Positions 26,776 through 35,670 of a stretch of DNA of 64,000 nt are shown here, one piece after another; within the stretch, counting starts at the first letter, position 1, and the number at the start of each line of letters is the position of its first letter. The position numbers were made by a program, and so were the translations under genes. Source of the DNA: Saprospiraceae bacterium (GTDB lineage: Bacteria; Bacteroidota; Bacteroidia; Chitinophagales; Saprospiraceae); contig JABSSL010000017.1 in NCBI GenBank assembly GCA_013214355.1, positions 34,377 through 98,376 on the forward strand, written 5' to 3'. The notes beneath the pieces are model-generated. The model saw only the letters and a list, made by a program, of their open reading frames with translations. It did not search any database and was not told the origin of the DNA.

Positions 26776-28269
26776 TTATTCCAGCTGGAATTCGGGGGCT
26801 TGAATCTGGGAAAAGCATTCCAGGTTGGGCTTGGAGTAAGGATCATTGAAGAAGGCATTGGCCGATTCCATGCCACATGGATTGCTCCAATAGGTGGCCA
26901 CATTATGTCTCCAACCAGGGAAAACCAAATGATAACTATTGCTCAAGTTAGGAAGCATTTTGCTAGCCCATTTGGGCGGTGTGAGATTGTCGTATTCTCC
27001 GTTCATTAATAAGACCGGAATATCACTCTTTACTGCTTTATTTTCTAGCGGGCCCTGTACTTTCACGCTCCAAGCCTCACATACCGAGGCTGAATAAACA
27101 GCAGGGGATAAACCGCTGATAATTGCGTATCGTTTCGTCTCTTCTTGGATTTTGTCCTGTGAATTAAATGGGTATTCTTCTGCACACCACACAGATAGTC
27201 GCATACCAACACCTGCCCCCTTGCTTGGTCCCTCTAGCAAAGAGGCCAGCTGGGGTTTAAGCGCTGCTAAGTCACCTGCTAGGAATCTTTCCATAATAAT
27301 AGGAATAGTAGGAACATCGTCCGCCGAGAGTGATGAAAGAAGTCCGACTATATCTTTGCCGGTAATGAGGAACGTTTCCATTTCCCCACTTTTGGGATGT
27401 TCAACCAATACCTTCTGAGGATTATTAGTGATGTCTTCTAAGTATTGGTAAAAGCGTTTCTTTAGCCCAGGGAAAGCACCCTGACAGCTGGGAGACGCCT
27501 CACATGCTTTCAGCAATTTGTCTAGGACTTCTACTAGGTTTTGATTGCTTTCTTCATCATAATTCACTTCCAGTGGCAAAGGAGACTCCATAATGACACT
27601 TCTAATGCCTTGAGGATAATCCCGTAGGAGGACTTGAGCTATTTTTGTACTGTACGAAATGGTTAATAGATTGTATTGATCGAGCTTTAAGACCTTTCTT
27701 AGGTCAGCAATATCAGCCGCACTTTCTCTAGTGTGGTAGCCGTTTAGATCAATACCTTGTCGTCGCAACCGCTCGCTACAAGCCCGGGCTGCCTGCTCTT
27801 TTAGACTATCCCCGACCATTGGTGTTGTTGAAGGTAGGTTGGCGGTATAGACTGCTTGGCTCCATTCAGGGCAAGCAAGGTGGGGCTTAGCATATTGATT
27901 GCCTCTTTGTTCAAATAGAATAAAGTCTCTATCGTCCAGGTATTGATAATACTGCATGTAGCGAGCTGAGCGCATCGAGGAATAGCCAGGCCCCCCAACG
28001 GTGTAAATGATCGGATCAGGTTTAGGGTTGGGGTTACGACTTTTGAAAATGTAAACCGGTAACTGAATCCGATTGGAATTTGGATGCTGACGATTTTCCG
28101 GCACTTCTAAGTAGCCAAAGCGATAGGACTGCCCTTTGGGTATGTCTATGGGCCCTTTTTCCTTTTCAATAAATCTGGCTGGGTTGTTAGGTACGTTTGG
28201 TGTCCTGGAACAACCGTTCAGCAACAGAAAAATTACTGTGTATGCGCAAGCAAGGGTAAGTTGTTTCAT
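26776..28269 (-). CDS. Lipoprotein alpha/beta hydrolase, TAP-like (SlpD/E or tripeptidyl aminopeptidase type)
   Basis: I use the ATG at 28269 (497 aa) so that the lipoprotein signal begins normally; the lipobox is LLNGC (Cys20). Hydrolase features are the oxyanion loop VGGPGYSS, the nucleophile elbow ISYSTK with the usual second Gly replaced by Ser, Asp in LLMNGEYDNLTPP and His in PGWRHN. The C-terminal 'TAP-like' module is present. It probably cleaves peptides or esters at the cell envelope. A 22-bp palindrome lies about 47-68 bp upstream, next to the AraC regulator gene that precedes it on the same strand. Confidence 0.8.
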   Translation of the reverse strand: MKQLTLACAYTVIFLLLNGCSRTPNVPNNPARFIEKEKGPIDIPKGQSYRFGYLEVPENRQHPNSNRIQLPVYIFKSRNPNPKPDPIIYTVGGPGYSSMRSARYMQYYQYLDDRDFILFEQRGNQYAKPHLACPEWSQAVYTANLPSTTPMVGDSLKEQAARACSERLRRQGIDLNGYHTRESAADIADLRKVLKLDQYNLLTISYSTKIAQVLLRDYPQGIRSVIMESPLPLEVNYDEESNQNLVEVLDKLLKACEASPSCQGAFPGLKKRFYQYLEDITNNPQKVLVEHPKSGEMETFLITGKDIVGLLSSLSADDVPTIPIIMERFLAGDLAALKPQLASLLEGPSKGAGVGMRLSVWCAEEYPFNSQDKIQEETKRYAIISGLSPAVYSASVCEAWSVKVQGPLENKAVKSDIPVLLMNGEYDNLTPPKWASKMLPNLSNSYHLVFPGWRHNVATYWSNPCGMESANAFFNDPYSKPNLECFSQIQAPEFQLE

Positions 28270-28315
28270 CTCGGTTATTTTTTCTTGCAAGCTCCACATA
28301 TTTACTCGCTTAAAA

Positions 28316-28337
28316 GTGTCAATAAGCTTAGTGACAC
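28316..28337. promoter_or_regulatory. 22-bp near-perfect palindrome upstream of the hydrolase gene
   Basis: GTGTCA (28316-28321) and TGACAC (28332-28337) flank the perfect TAAGCTTA (28323-28330), with one mismatched pair (28322/28331). It sits in the 71-bp gap between the AraC-type regulator stop and the hydrolase start. An operator or a short hairpin are both possible. Confidence 0.45.
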
Positions 28338-28340
28338 CTA

Positions 28341-29486
28341 TTATTTACCTGTTTCTTCTAGTAAGCGCCGCTTAAATTCACTGGGGGTTACCTGATGATG
28401 TTTTTTAATGGCTCGGTTGAATGAGGACTTGGAATTGAAGCCGGCACTATAGGCCAACCCTAGTAAGGAGAACTGGGTGTGTTTTGGGTCGAGTAGGAGA
28501 GATTTGAATTCCTCTATGCGAAATTGGGTGATATACGGATAAAAGGAGGTGTCGTGAATAAACTTAAGGGTCTGACTCAGTAGGTAAGGCTTGGTTCCTA
28601 GCATTTTAGCGAGTTCATCTAAGGAGAGGTTGGGATTTTTGAAGGGTTGTTGCGTGCTCATCAACTGATCTAAGCTTTTGGCAATCTCTTCTAGGGCTTT
28701 CCTATCCTTTTCCTTTAGCTGTGCCTTGGGATTAATCAAGCTTACATTTCTTTGTTTGTAGCCTTCAAAGCTCAATACATAAGTCAAGATCGAAATTCCA
28801 ATTAAAAAGGGATTGTAGAAGAAGCGGTTGAAGTAGTAATAGTCTTCGTGATTGAAAAAGCGAATGAATAGAAAATCGACGGTGTAGATGGCTGCGACAA
28901 AATAGTAGAACCTTTGAGTGTTGGTCAATAACTTTTTCGTGAATGGATAGGTTTTAGGATTTCTAGCAGTAGGTTCGACTTCTGCTAAGGCACGTTGAGA
29001 ACGGTGTATGTAATATAGAATGAGCAAAGATGCAATAAATGGGACAGTAGAATAGTTCATCCAGACGGCATAGCCCCAATAGCCCAACCAGGACAGGCTT
29101 TCTCTGGTTCCGTCCCAATAGAAGTTTTGGGATCGTACAAAAATGCTCAGCGCAATTTGGATGAGAACAGGAATAAATAAGAGTTGGTCTGTTCTTGAGA
29201 ATTGATACTGCTCCTTGATGCTGGCTTTGATATATAGATAGATTAAGGCTCCATAACACCAACTCAGCTCTAAAGTGAGATGATACCACCAATCATATTT
29301 CCCAATTCCAAAGTAGATTAAAATCTGATTGAGTAGGCGATAACTGAAAAGTAGCAATAGAAAGGCTAGAAAACTGTTTTTATAGCGATGAGACTTAGTG
29401 AGAAAGAGCTTCATGCCAAAAAATACGCCTTGCACACAGCCAATGGACAGTAGAATGAGCATGATGGAATTGAACAGATCAGGCAT
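28341..29486 (-). CDS. 7TM-AraC transcriptional regulator
   Basis: 381 aa. Residues about 1-245 hold seven or eight hydrophobic helices; residues about 275-381 form an AraC/XylS DNA-binding domain with two HTH units (FKNPNLSLDELAKMLG; later LLGLAYSAGFNSKSSFNRAI and HHQVTPSEFKRR). Membrane-embedded AraC regulators of this layout are common in Bacteroidota and sense unknown signals. It may control the neighbouring hydrolase gene. A broken paralogue lies at 35671-36845. Confidence 0.88.
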   Translation of the reverse strand: MPDLFNSIMLILLSIGCVQGVFFGMKLFLTKSHRYKNSFLAFLLLLFSYRLLNQILIYFGIGKYDWWYHLTLELSWCYGALIYLYIKASIKEQYQFSRTDQLLFIPVLIQIALSIFVRSQNFYWDGTRESLSWLGYWGYAVWMNYSTVPFIASLLILYYIHRSQRALAEVEPTARNPKTYPFTKKLLTNTQRFYYFVAAIYTVDFLFIRFFNHEDYYYFNRFFYNPFLIGISILTYVLSFEGYKQRNVSLINPKAQLKEKDRKALEEIAKSLDQLMSTQQPFKNPNLSLDELAKMLGTKPYLLSQTLKFIHDTSFYPYITQFRIEEFKSLLLDPKHTQFSLLGLAYSAGFNSKSSFNRAIKKHHQVTPSEFKRRLLEETGK

Positions 29487-29531
29487 AGGTAGATCCCTTA
29501 TTTGCTGTACAACTAAACATGAAAACAGATA

Positions 29532-30938
29532 CTATTTTAGCTCAAAAACCTGGCCTAGAGTAGGGATTTCTACTTGTCGGAAGCCATTTTCGTCTAACAT
29601 CTCCCGGAAGTTTTCTTGTCGATCTAGTACCCCATGTACTAAGAAAAGTTTTTTCAAATGCCCACGTTGATTATGGATGAAATCTACCATTTCGTTTCGA
29701 TCAGCGTGTGCAGAGAAAGAGTCCATGATTTCAACATCCGCTTTGACAGGTTTGAGGTCACCAAAGAGCCTCAGTTCTTCGGCACCGTCGCGGAGTTTTC
29801 CTCCGGGCGTATTAGGGGAGCAGTAGCCAACAATTAGAATGGTATTTTTCTTTTTATCCATACTATTGTACAGATGGTGCTTGACCCTACCCGCGTTCAT
29901 CATACCGGAGGCACTGATGATAATACAAGGCTCCGTGGTATGATTTAGGTGCTTGGAAACCTCTACCGACTTGACGTAGGTCAAGGCATTAAAGCCGAAA
30001 GGATTATCATCCACAAGCATATACTCATGTAGTTGGTTGTCGAAGCATTCTGGATGAGCACCGAAAATAGTTGTGGCATTAACAGCGAGTGGGCTATCTA
30101 CATAGACGGGAATATGTGGTAACTTACCTTTGGTTTCCAATTGATCCAGCATGTATACGATCTCTTGCGTTCTTCCAACGCTAAAAGCAGGAATCAGAAG
30201 TTTACCTTTCTTTTCGACGCAAGTCTCTTTAATGATTTCCAGGAAGCGTTCCATCTCAGATGGGGCGGCCATATGATCTTTATCTCCATAGGTCGATTCA
30301 CAGATAAGGTATTCAACTTCTGGCATTGGGATCGGATCACGTAGAATCGGCCTATTGGGTCGACCAATGTCCCCGGTAAATCCTATCATTCTAGTCCGGC
30401 CATTTTCACGAATTTTCAATGTTACGCTAGCACTACCTAGAATATGCCCTGCATCTCGGAACAATACCTCTACTCCCTCATGAATTTGAAACCAGCGATC
30501 GTAAGCGTAGCTGACGAACTGCTTCATGGTCTGATGTGCATGTTCGGCTTTGTACAAAGGCTCTCTCACTTCAAATTTCTTTCCCTTCTTTTTCATCCGC
30601 TTATTGTAGTATTCTGCATCTCTGGTCTGTATCATCGCACTATCCAACAGCATGATAGAGCATAGACTACGGGTAGCATGTGTACTGTGGATACAGCCGG
30701 AGAATCCTTCTTTCACCAATTTAGGGATGCGCCCGGAATGGTCGATGTGGGCGTGAGAAAGGATAAGACAGTTGATTTCCTCTGGTTTGAACAAAAAGGT
30801 CTCGTTGAAGTCCTTCATGTGGTTACTGTACCCTTGATATAGGCCACAATCTAGTAGAATCTTATAACCATCACTAAGGGTAATCAAATGGCAACTTCCG
30901 GTCACTTCGCGTGCGGCACCACAGAATTGTACAGTCAT
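29532..30938 (-). CDS. Beta-CASP metallo-beta-lactamase-fold RNA/DNA hydrolase (CPSF-type)
   Basis: 468 aa. The metallo-beta-lactamase motif SHAHIDH holds His62, His64, Asp66 and His67. A later ICESTYGDKDH and the C-terminal FSAHADRNEMVDFI contain the metal-binding and beta-CASP residues. Family members (YSH1/CPSF73-like) are zinc-dependent ribonucleases; bacterial forms are thought to process RNA. The protein is soluble with no signal peptide. It is followed after 45 bp by the AraC gene on the same strand. A 19-nt inverted repeat (ATTGAG...CTCAAT, 30964-30982) lies just before the start. Confidence 0.88.
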   Translation of the reverse strand: MTVQFCGAAREVTGSCHLITLSDGYKILLDCGLYQGYSNHMKDFNETFLFKPEEINCLILSHAHIDHSGRIPKLVKEGFSGCIHSTHATRSLCSIMLLDSAMIQTRDAEYYNKRMKKKGKKFEVREPLYKAEHAHQTMKQFVSYAYDRWFQIHEGVEVLFRDAGHILGSASVTLKIRENGRTRMIGFTGDIGRPNRPILRDPIPMPEVEYLICESTYGDKDHMAAPSEMERFLEIIKETCVEKKGKLLIPAFSVGRTQEIVYMLDQLETKGKLPHIPVYVDSPLAVNATTIFGAHPECFDNQLHEYMLVDDNPFGFNALTYVKSVEVSKHLNHTTEPCIIISASGMMNAGRVKHHLYNSMDKKKNTILIVGYCSPNTPGGKLRDGAEELRLFGDLKPVKADVEIMDSFSAHADRNEMVDFIHNQRGHLKKLFLVHGVLDRQENFREMLDENGFRQVEIPTLGQVFELK

Positions 30939-31024
30939 GTTTTTGCTTATTGTAGTCAGCTCTATTGAGAGAAGTACTCAATATATAAAGAAGTTGCTTA
31001 AAAAACATTCTTAAACACCAGCAA

Positions 31025-31053
31025 AGAAAAAACCACCCGCGGAAACGAGTGGC
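31025..31053 (-). terminator. Factor-independent terminator of the sigma/DUF4097 operon
   Basis: Minus-strand CCACTCG (31052-31046) pairs with CGGGTGG (31039-31033, one G-U pair) and is followed by TTTTTT. It lies 61 nt after the DUF4097 stop and is the clear end of that transcript. Confidence 0.75.
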
Positions 31054-31113
31054 TTACCCTTAATATAAAATTGGATTAGTATAAAATGCTTAATTAAAAG
31101 CCGGGTTAATGGG

Positions 31114-32295
31114 CTAGTTGTGCTTGACCTTCAGCGCCCCATAGTTGAGGCGTGCCTTGATCAGCGCTTCACCAGCATTGCTTCCTTCATGGCCCATCAC
31201 TTCGTGGGTGGTAGATTTTGCCTTTTCGTAGGTAATGGTCATCGTTTTAGGATAGCCAATACCTGCGTAGTCGGCTAGCGCATCCAGTTTATACTGGGCT
31301 CCGGGTTCCACCCCTACTTGGAAGTCAGTAAATCTGCCTAGGAGGTTTACCGCGGAAAAACCTTTTGCCATGCGGGAAATAACCAGTCCTCCGTTATCTA
31401 GTTCTACATCTAGTTGCTTAACTACTTTGGATGCGGTTACGATAGAATATTTAGAGTCAACAAAAACATTGGAGGCCTCGACGATTTCAATATTGTCATA
31501 TTGGCCACTATTTCTGAAGTTTGCGACTTGTCCTAGTTTATAATTGTCGTATTTAGAATCCACCCGTACATCTTGGGCATCATCAATCGAAAGATTACTA
31601 TATCGAGAAGAGATATTTACTTCTTCTGCTGTGGTTAGCTTTAAGGTACAATGGTTGAGGTTGGCATCTACATACTTGGCTTTATCAATTCGACCATTGC
31701 AGAAGGCAAGATTCAATTCCGTCTCTTCATCCAATCCAGCAAACTGGAAATTACCATACTTCATGTCTACGGTAGCACTCTCCTCTAGCTCACCTACTAA
31801 AACATCACAATGCTTTGTGTCTAGCTCTAAGTGAATGCTAGCTGGCATATGAATCTCGTAATTGATCGTATAGTCCGTTTTATTGTCACCCCAACCTGCC
31901 CACCAGTCTTTATTGGTAGATATATTAGTCGCCGCTTTCACATAGTTTGGGTTATTGGTGAAATCGACATTGATTCGTTCAAAAACTTCTTGGGCTGAGG
32001 TTTCATTCAAGGTGCGGACTACCATTTGTACTTCGACCTTCACCCGATTCCGATCCCAAGTATTTACTTCAACCTTGCCGTACTTCGTAAGCACTTCTAC
32101 TGTTCCATCAGGGCTAATATCAAACTCCTTCTTGATTGTCTTCGTGAACTCCCGTCTGCCTTCTTCCTCATCAGAAGGTACCCCTGCTGCGCCCAATAGA
32201 ATGATCAATAGCAACCAAGCTACTCTAGGGGCCTTAGCCAAGTTAGGGAAAGTAGCTATTCGAGTATTCCCGTGTTGCTTAGATACTGATTTCAT
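31114..32295 (-). CDS. DUF4097-type beta-helix protein, probably exported
   Basis: 393 aa. A signal-type hydrophobic stretch is at about 26-40 (VAWLLLIILLGAAG). From about residue 50 onward short beta-strand repeats dominate, as in the DUF4097/putative auto-transporter adhesin head family: VEVLTKYGKVEVNTWDRN, VDMKYGNFQF, VDSKYDNYKLG. Such folds stack into a beta-solenoid. Third gene of a minus-strand operon after an ECF sigma and an anti-sigma-like protein (17-bp overlap with the latter), so it may be a sensor or target of that system. Function unproven. Confidence 0.7.
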   Translation of the reverse strand: MKSVSKQHGNTRIATFPNLAKAPRVAWLLLIILLGAAGVPSDEEEGRREFTKTIKKEFDISPDGTVEVLTKYGKVEVNTWDRNRVKVEVQMVVRTLNETSAQEVFERINVDFTNNPNYVKAATNISTNKDWWAGWGDNKTDYTINYEIHMPASIHLELDTKHCDVLVGELEESATVDMKYGNFQFAGLDEETELNLAFCNGRIDKAKYVDANLNHCTLKLTTAEEVNISSRYSNLSIDDAQDVRVDSKYDNYKLGQVANFRNSGQYDNIEIVEASNVFVDSKYSIVTASKVVKQLDVELDNGGLVISRMAKGFSAVNLLGRFTDFQVGVEPGAQYKLDALADYAGIGYPKTMTITYEKAKSTTHEVMGHEGSNAGEALIKARLNYGALKVKHN

Positions 32296-32848
32296 TGTTC
32301 TTCTTCTTTTTAATTACCGGCTCTGCGTTTGGTGTTTCAGATCCGATACGTTCCAACACCCGCTCAAGAATCTTAACCTTGATCTGATAACTTCGGATCA
32401 AATTGGTTATGATTTGTTCTTCCGCTCCTTTAGGAGCTACTTCTAGCTCTAGGCGAAGCTCTTCCATGGCTTCGTCGATGAACTGGAGGTCTCCAACTAC
32501 TTCTTGATCTTGAGGGAAGCTGGCCAATTGTGCAGATTTTTCTTCTATTTGCTCCAGGTAATGTTGTTCTAGCTCAACCAATTCTGGAGAAATGTCCGGA
32601 AGGATAGTGGCTAGTACACTGGGAGGAGCTTGCGTGGCCTGCGTTAGGTAACTACCTATCAATCCTCCGGCGGTAAAAATCATGAGTACCGCTGCTGCAA
32701 TCTTCAGCAATCTTCGGCTAGTTAATTGCTTAACCTTTTGCTCCGTTAAAGACTGCTCGATCACAGCCCAGCTTTTCAAGCTGGGATAGGCGTCATCAAA
32801 TGACTCCCGGTTATCTTTGATAAATTTTTCGAGGCTATCTTGGTGCAT
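32279..32848 (-). CDS. Probable membrane anti-sigma factor
   Basis: 189 aa from the ATG at 32848, which is the better start (the upstream frame adds only nine residues). A cytoplasmic N-terminal part (about 1-55) precedes one membrane helix (about 59-78, LKIAAAVLMIFTAGGLIGSY). An acidic, helical periplasmic part follows. This is the size and layout of anti-sigma factors paired with ECF sigma factors, and it lies 47 bp after the ECF gene on the same strand. There is no zinc-binding H-x3-C-x2-C motif, so it would be a non-ZAS type. The end overlaps the DUF4097 gene. Confidence 0.65.
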   Translation of the reverse strand: MHQDSLEKFIKDNRESFDDAYPSLKSWAVIEQSLTEQKVKQLTSRRLLKIAAAVLMIFTAGGLIGSYLTQATQAPPSVLATILPDISPELVELEQHYLEQIEEKSAQLASFPQDQEVVGDLQFIDEAMEELRLELEVAPKGAEEQIITNLIRSYQIKVKILERVLERIGSETPNAEPVIKKKKNNEISI

Positions 32849-32895
32849 ATCTCTATAATAAGATCTTGAGAGCATTTAGTATCTCTCGGATCAGT

Positions 32896-33504
32896 TTAAT
32901 AGTTTGAAAGTAAAGATTTGTTCTTCAATAATTCCTTCAGTTTCTTTTTCGCTCGACTGTACTGTGACTTGGAAGTCGCTTCCGTCACATTCAGGATCTG
33001 AGCGATCTCCTTGTGATCATAGCCTTCCAACGAATATAACGAAAATACTACCCGATAACCATCTGGAAGCTGGAATAGTGCTTTCTTGATGGCATCTACA
33101 TTTACTCTCCCTCCACCTAAGTCATCCTCTTGGTGAGAAAGCTCATATTCGTAGTTATTGGTCAGGTCTTCAAAGTAAATCCGCTTCCGCTTAAGGAAGT
33201 TGATACAATTGTTGACTACAATTCGCTTAATCCACGCTCCAATGGAGGATTGATAGCGAAAAGTATGGAGCTTGGTAAAGACATCGATGAAAGAGTTCTG
33301 TAGCAGGTCTTCCGCATCACTTTCTCTACCTACCATACGCAAACAGATGTTGTACATACCTTTGGCATATAGTCGGTAAAGCTCAAATTGAGCCTGGCGA
33401 TTTCCCCGTTTACATTCCTCAACGATATCCCGGTGTGTACTTATGTAATCCAACTTTTTTAACTCGGGTTTTGATGTTGAGCTTATTTTTCTTTTAGGTA
33501 TCAT
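32896..33504 (-). CDS. ECF RNA polymerase sigma factor
   Basis: 202 aa from the ATG at 33504; a TTG seven codons earlier is less likely. The sigma2 region includes AEDLLQNSFIDVFTKLHTFR and IGAWIKRIVVNNCINFLKRK. The sigma4 region has LPDGYRVVFSLYSLEGYDHKEI and VTEATSKSQYSRAKKKLKEL, the HTH contacting -35 DNA. It heads a minus-strand operon with an anti-sigma-like protein and a DUF4097 protein, which suggests an envelope-stress or surface response. The region upstream (33505-33765) holds several palindromes. Confidence 0.93.
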   Translation of the reverse strand: MIPKRKISSTSKPELKKLDYISTHRDIVEECKRGNRQAQFELYRLYAKGMYNICLRMVGRESDAEDLLQNSFIDVFTKLHTFRYQSSIGAWIKRIVVNNCINFLKRKRIYFEDLTNNYEYELSHQEDDLGGGRVNVDAIKKALFQLPDGYRVVFSLYSLEGYDHKEIAQILNVTEATSKSQYSRAKKKLKELLKNKSLLSNY

Positions 33505-33631
33505 GTCCAAATTCCGTCTAATCAAGCCTTCTCGGGTTAAGAGGGCATGGTTTATGAGACATGAAGCAAAAACTATAGTCTTCTGATAATGAGCGTATTT
33601 TGGTCTTTGCTACATGGATAACTAATCCTCA

Positions 33632-33712
33632 AGAAACAAGTTTCTATGTCTATAGACAAGCATAATCGACAAGGGTTGCATCCTAGGCGGTGAATACCGC
33701 TTGTCTAGCGGT
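33632..33712. promoter_or_regulatory. Cluster of palindromes upstream of the ECF sigma operon
   Basis: AGAAAC-AA-GTTTCT (33632-33645) is followed one base later by the perfect TGTCTATAGACA (33647-33658). Further on, GCGGT (33687-33691), ACCGC (33696-33700) and GCGGT (33708-33712) can form two alternative hairpins. All lie in the gap between the DUF1963 stop and the sigma gene start, so they could regulate the sigma operon or end the DUF1963 transcript. Confidence 0.45.
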
Positions 33713-33765
33713 TTACGTCGGAATCGGAAAGAAGAAAATGTGGATCTGGAAGGTAAGTTTGTTCT

Positions 33766-34557
33766 TTAATAGCAATCCCAGTGGAACCATACTTTATCAA
33801 AGTTCAAAGCCTTTAGGTCACTTTCTTTGATGAAGAAATGCGCGGTTCCCATGTCCCCCCACATACTTTCTATATCATTGTCGGTATCGAATTGACAGAG
33901 TAGTAGGTAGGGGTCCTCTTGATTACGGGGATCCTCTTGCGCAAAATGTGCATAGCCACCAATCTTATGACCATCGGATGAGACAGAGTTACCATACAAT
34001 TCGTAGACGGGCCATTGTTGCTCGCCAAACTGCTCGAAAAAGTCCTTTCCCATTAGCTGAGGAAAAGCATGATCTTCGATTGGTACCAGTTCTTTTGAGA
34101 GGATGAATTCCATGCCAAAACTAGTACCAGGATATACAGGTAACTCCCCAAATTCCCTCAAAAAGGAGAAATCAGTGGTTAGCTTAGCTGGATCTTCCAA
34201 TACATCAGGAATGTAGATGAGCCGAAAACGTTCCTGAGAAAGTGGATTTTCATTATCCTGTCCATAGCTTTGATCATCCGATATGTAGAACTGCAGGATG
34301 CCTTTCTCCGGGAATGGAGCTAGGGACGGTATATCTCCAAAATTGAGTTGTCCTAGGAAAAATAAATCTTCTCCATCACTATCAGTAGGATAGGCTTGTT
34401 CCTGCGATAAATAGGGTAGTCCGCCAAATTTGCTTTCCCACAGCTTGGGTTCCTCCTCCGTTGGGATTACTTCAATGAACTGCCGAACAGATGCCTTTAG
34501 CTGTTCCTCGAAAGGCTGAAGGATGTCCGGCAATTCAAGTTTATGCTCATTTTCCAT
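33766..34557 (-). CDS. YwqG-like DUF1963 protein
   Basis: 263 aa, soluble. The family pattern is clear: WESKFGGLPYLSQEQAYP, then FLGQLNFGDIPS, ILQFYISDD, and a C-terminal LLCQFDTDND with a closing FHWDCY. DUF1963 proteins are found across bacteria with no known reaction. It is 29 bp after the YceI-TPR gene on the same strand, so the two may share a transcript. Slightly acidic, with no signal peptide. Confidence 0.85.
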   Translation of the reverse strand: MENEHKLELPDILQPFEEQLKASVRQFIEVIPTEEEPKLWESKFGGLPYLSQEQAYPTDSDGEDLFFLGQLNFGDIPSLAPFPEKGILQFYISDDQSYGQDNENPLSQERFRLIYIPDVLEDPAKLTTDFSFLREFGELPVYPGTSFGMEFILSKELVPIEDHAFPQLMGKDFFEQFGEQQWPVYELYGNSVSSDGHKIGGYAHFAQEDPRNQEDPYLLLCQFDTDNDIESMWGDMGTAHFFIKESDLKALNFDKVWFHWDCY

Positions 34558-34586
34558 GTGGGAAAGTTAAGCAATCTCCTTCTGAT

Positions 34587-35552
34587 TTACTTATCCAAAA
34601 GTCGGTTTAATTCTAGGCCTAGGGTGTTGAATTCATTTCTTTCTAATGCTTTCTCCGCAAAAGATCGCGCCTGCTTTTTCTTTTCATTCATGAAGTAGGC
34701 GTTGGCTAAGTTAGCGTAGGTAAAATCTTCCGCTGGAAATTGTTCCTGGTTGTATTGGTATACAGCGATAGCTTTTTCGAGTTCTTTATACTGTACCAGA
34801 CGTTGGGCGAACATATCAAGGAACTGTGGAGCGTGTACAAACTTATGCTCTTGCTCGTCTTTATGCGCTGCAAAATACTCGAGTCCAGCACTGGCCCCTT
34901 TTTCTATAATTAGGTCATAAATAGCTTTCCCAAAGGGGTGATTGAACAGACTGTAGCGATCCGTATTGCGAATGGCCATCGTCATCACCAATTCGATATC
35001 TATCCCCTCATTGATGCTCCGATGGAAGAACTCCCCTTCTTCTCCAAGACCAAAATCATTTCGATTCAATTGGAATTTTCCCGCTAGTGTGAAGCGCTCA
35101 TTGCCCCAAGGGTCTGGATTTAGTTCATCAATGATTTGGAAAGGAATTTGAATCTGTTTGACCTGGCCTTTAATCTGAATAGTTCCGCTTAAAGCATAAC
35201 CATCCGAATCCTTTACTACTTTTTCACTGCTGAAGGTAATGTAGGGGTGATTCTCCACATCGAAGAAATCTGCTCGCTTAAGATGATCGTCACGAAATTT
35301 GACATTGGTGTTGATAGTGGATACGTCAATGACTACCGAGGCTGATAGTTTAGTTATATCATTGGGGTCATATAATACGTGCCCCCAGTAGTTACCGAAC
35401 GAACCAGGGACCTTGATCACTTTGGAAAAGTAGGTGGAAAAGGTGATGCTGCTGTGGCCATCATCTATGGGAAAGGCCCGGTATTGCGCATCGAGATATT
35501 CAATCGAAATGGAACTAATGAGCAGAGAGATAATCCAAAGTCTTCTAAGCAT
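34587..35552 (-). CDS. Secreted YceI-domain protein fused to TPR repeats
   Basis: 321 aa from the ATG at 35552, which puts a signal peptide at residues 1-22 (LWIISLLISSIS then DAQ). A YceI-like lipocalin domain spans about 25-195 (DGHSSITFSTYFSKVI, FRDDHLKRADFFDVENHPYI, FQLNRNDFGLG). These domains bind isoprenoid-type lipids. A C-terminal part of about 90 residues has TPR features (YKELEKAIAVYQYNQEQFPA; TYANLANAYFMNEKKK). The YceI-TPR combination is uncommon. It lies 85 bp downstream of the broken AraC gene. Confidence 0.8.
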   Translation of the reverse strand: MLRRLWIISLLISSISIEYLDAQYRAFPIDDGHSSITFSTYFSKVIKVPGSFGNYWGHVLYDPNDITKLSASVVIDVSTINTNVKFRDDHLKRADFFDVENHPYITFSSEKVVKDSDGYALSGTIQIKGQVKQIQIPFQIIDELNPDPWGNERFTLAGKFQLNRNDFGLGEEGEFFHRSINEGIDIELVMTMAIRNTDRYSLFNHPFGKAIYDLIIEKGASAGLEYFAAHKDEQEHKFVHAPQFLDMFAQRLVQYKELEKAIAVYQYNQEQFPAEDFTYANLANAYFMNEKKKQARSFAEKALERNEFNTLGLELNRLLDK

Positions 35553-35670
35553 AATCGTGTGATTTAAATGGTGAATTGGAGACACAATTACGCGCTAGAC
35601 TTGCTAAATGTCGCCAAGCCCGAACGGGGTTAACTCAATTGCTAGCTTTTTTTGGTGGAAGAAAATTCTT

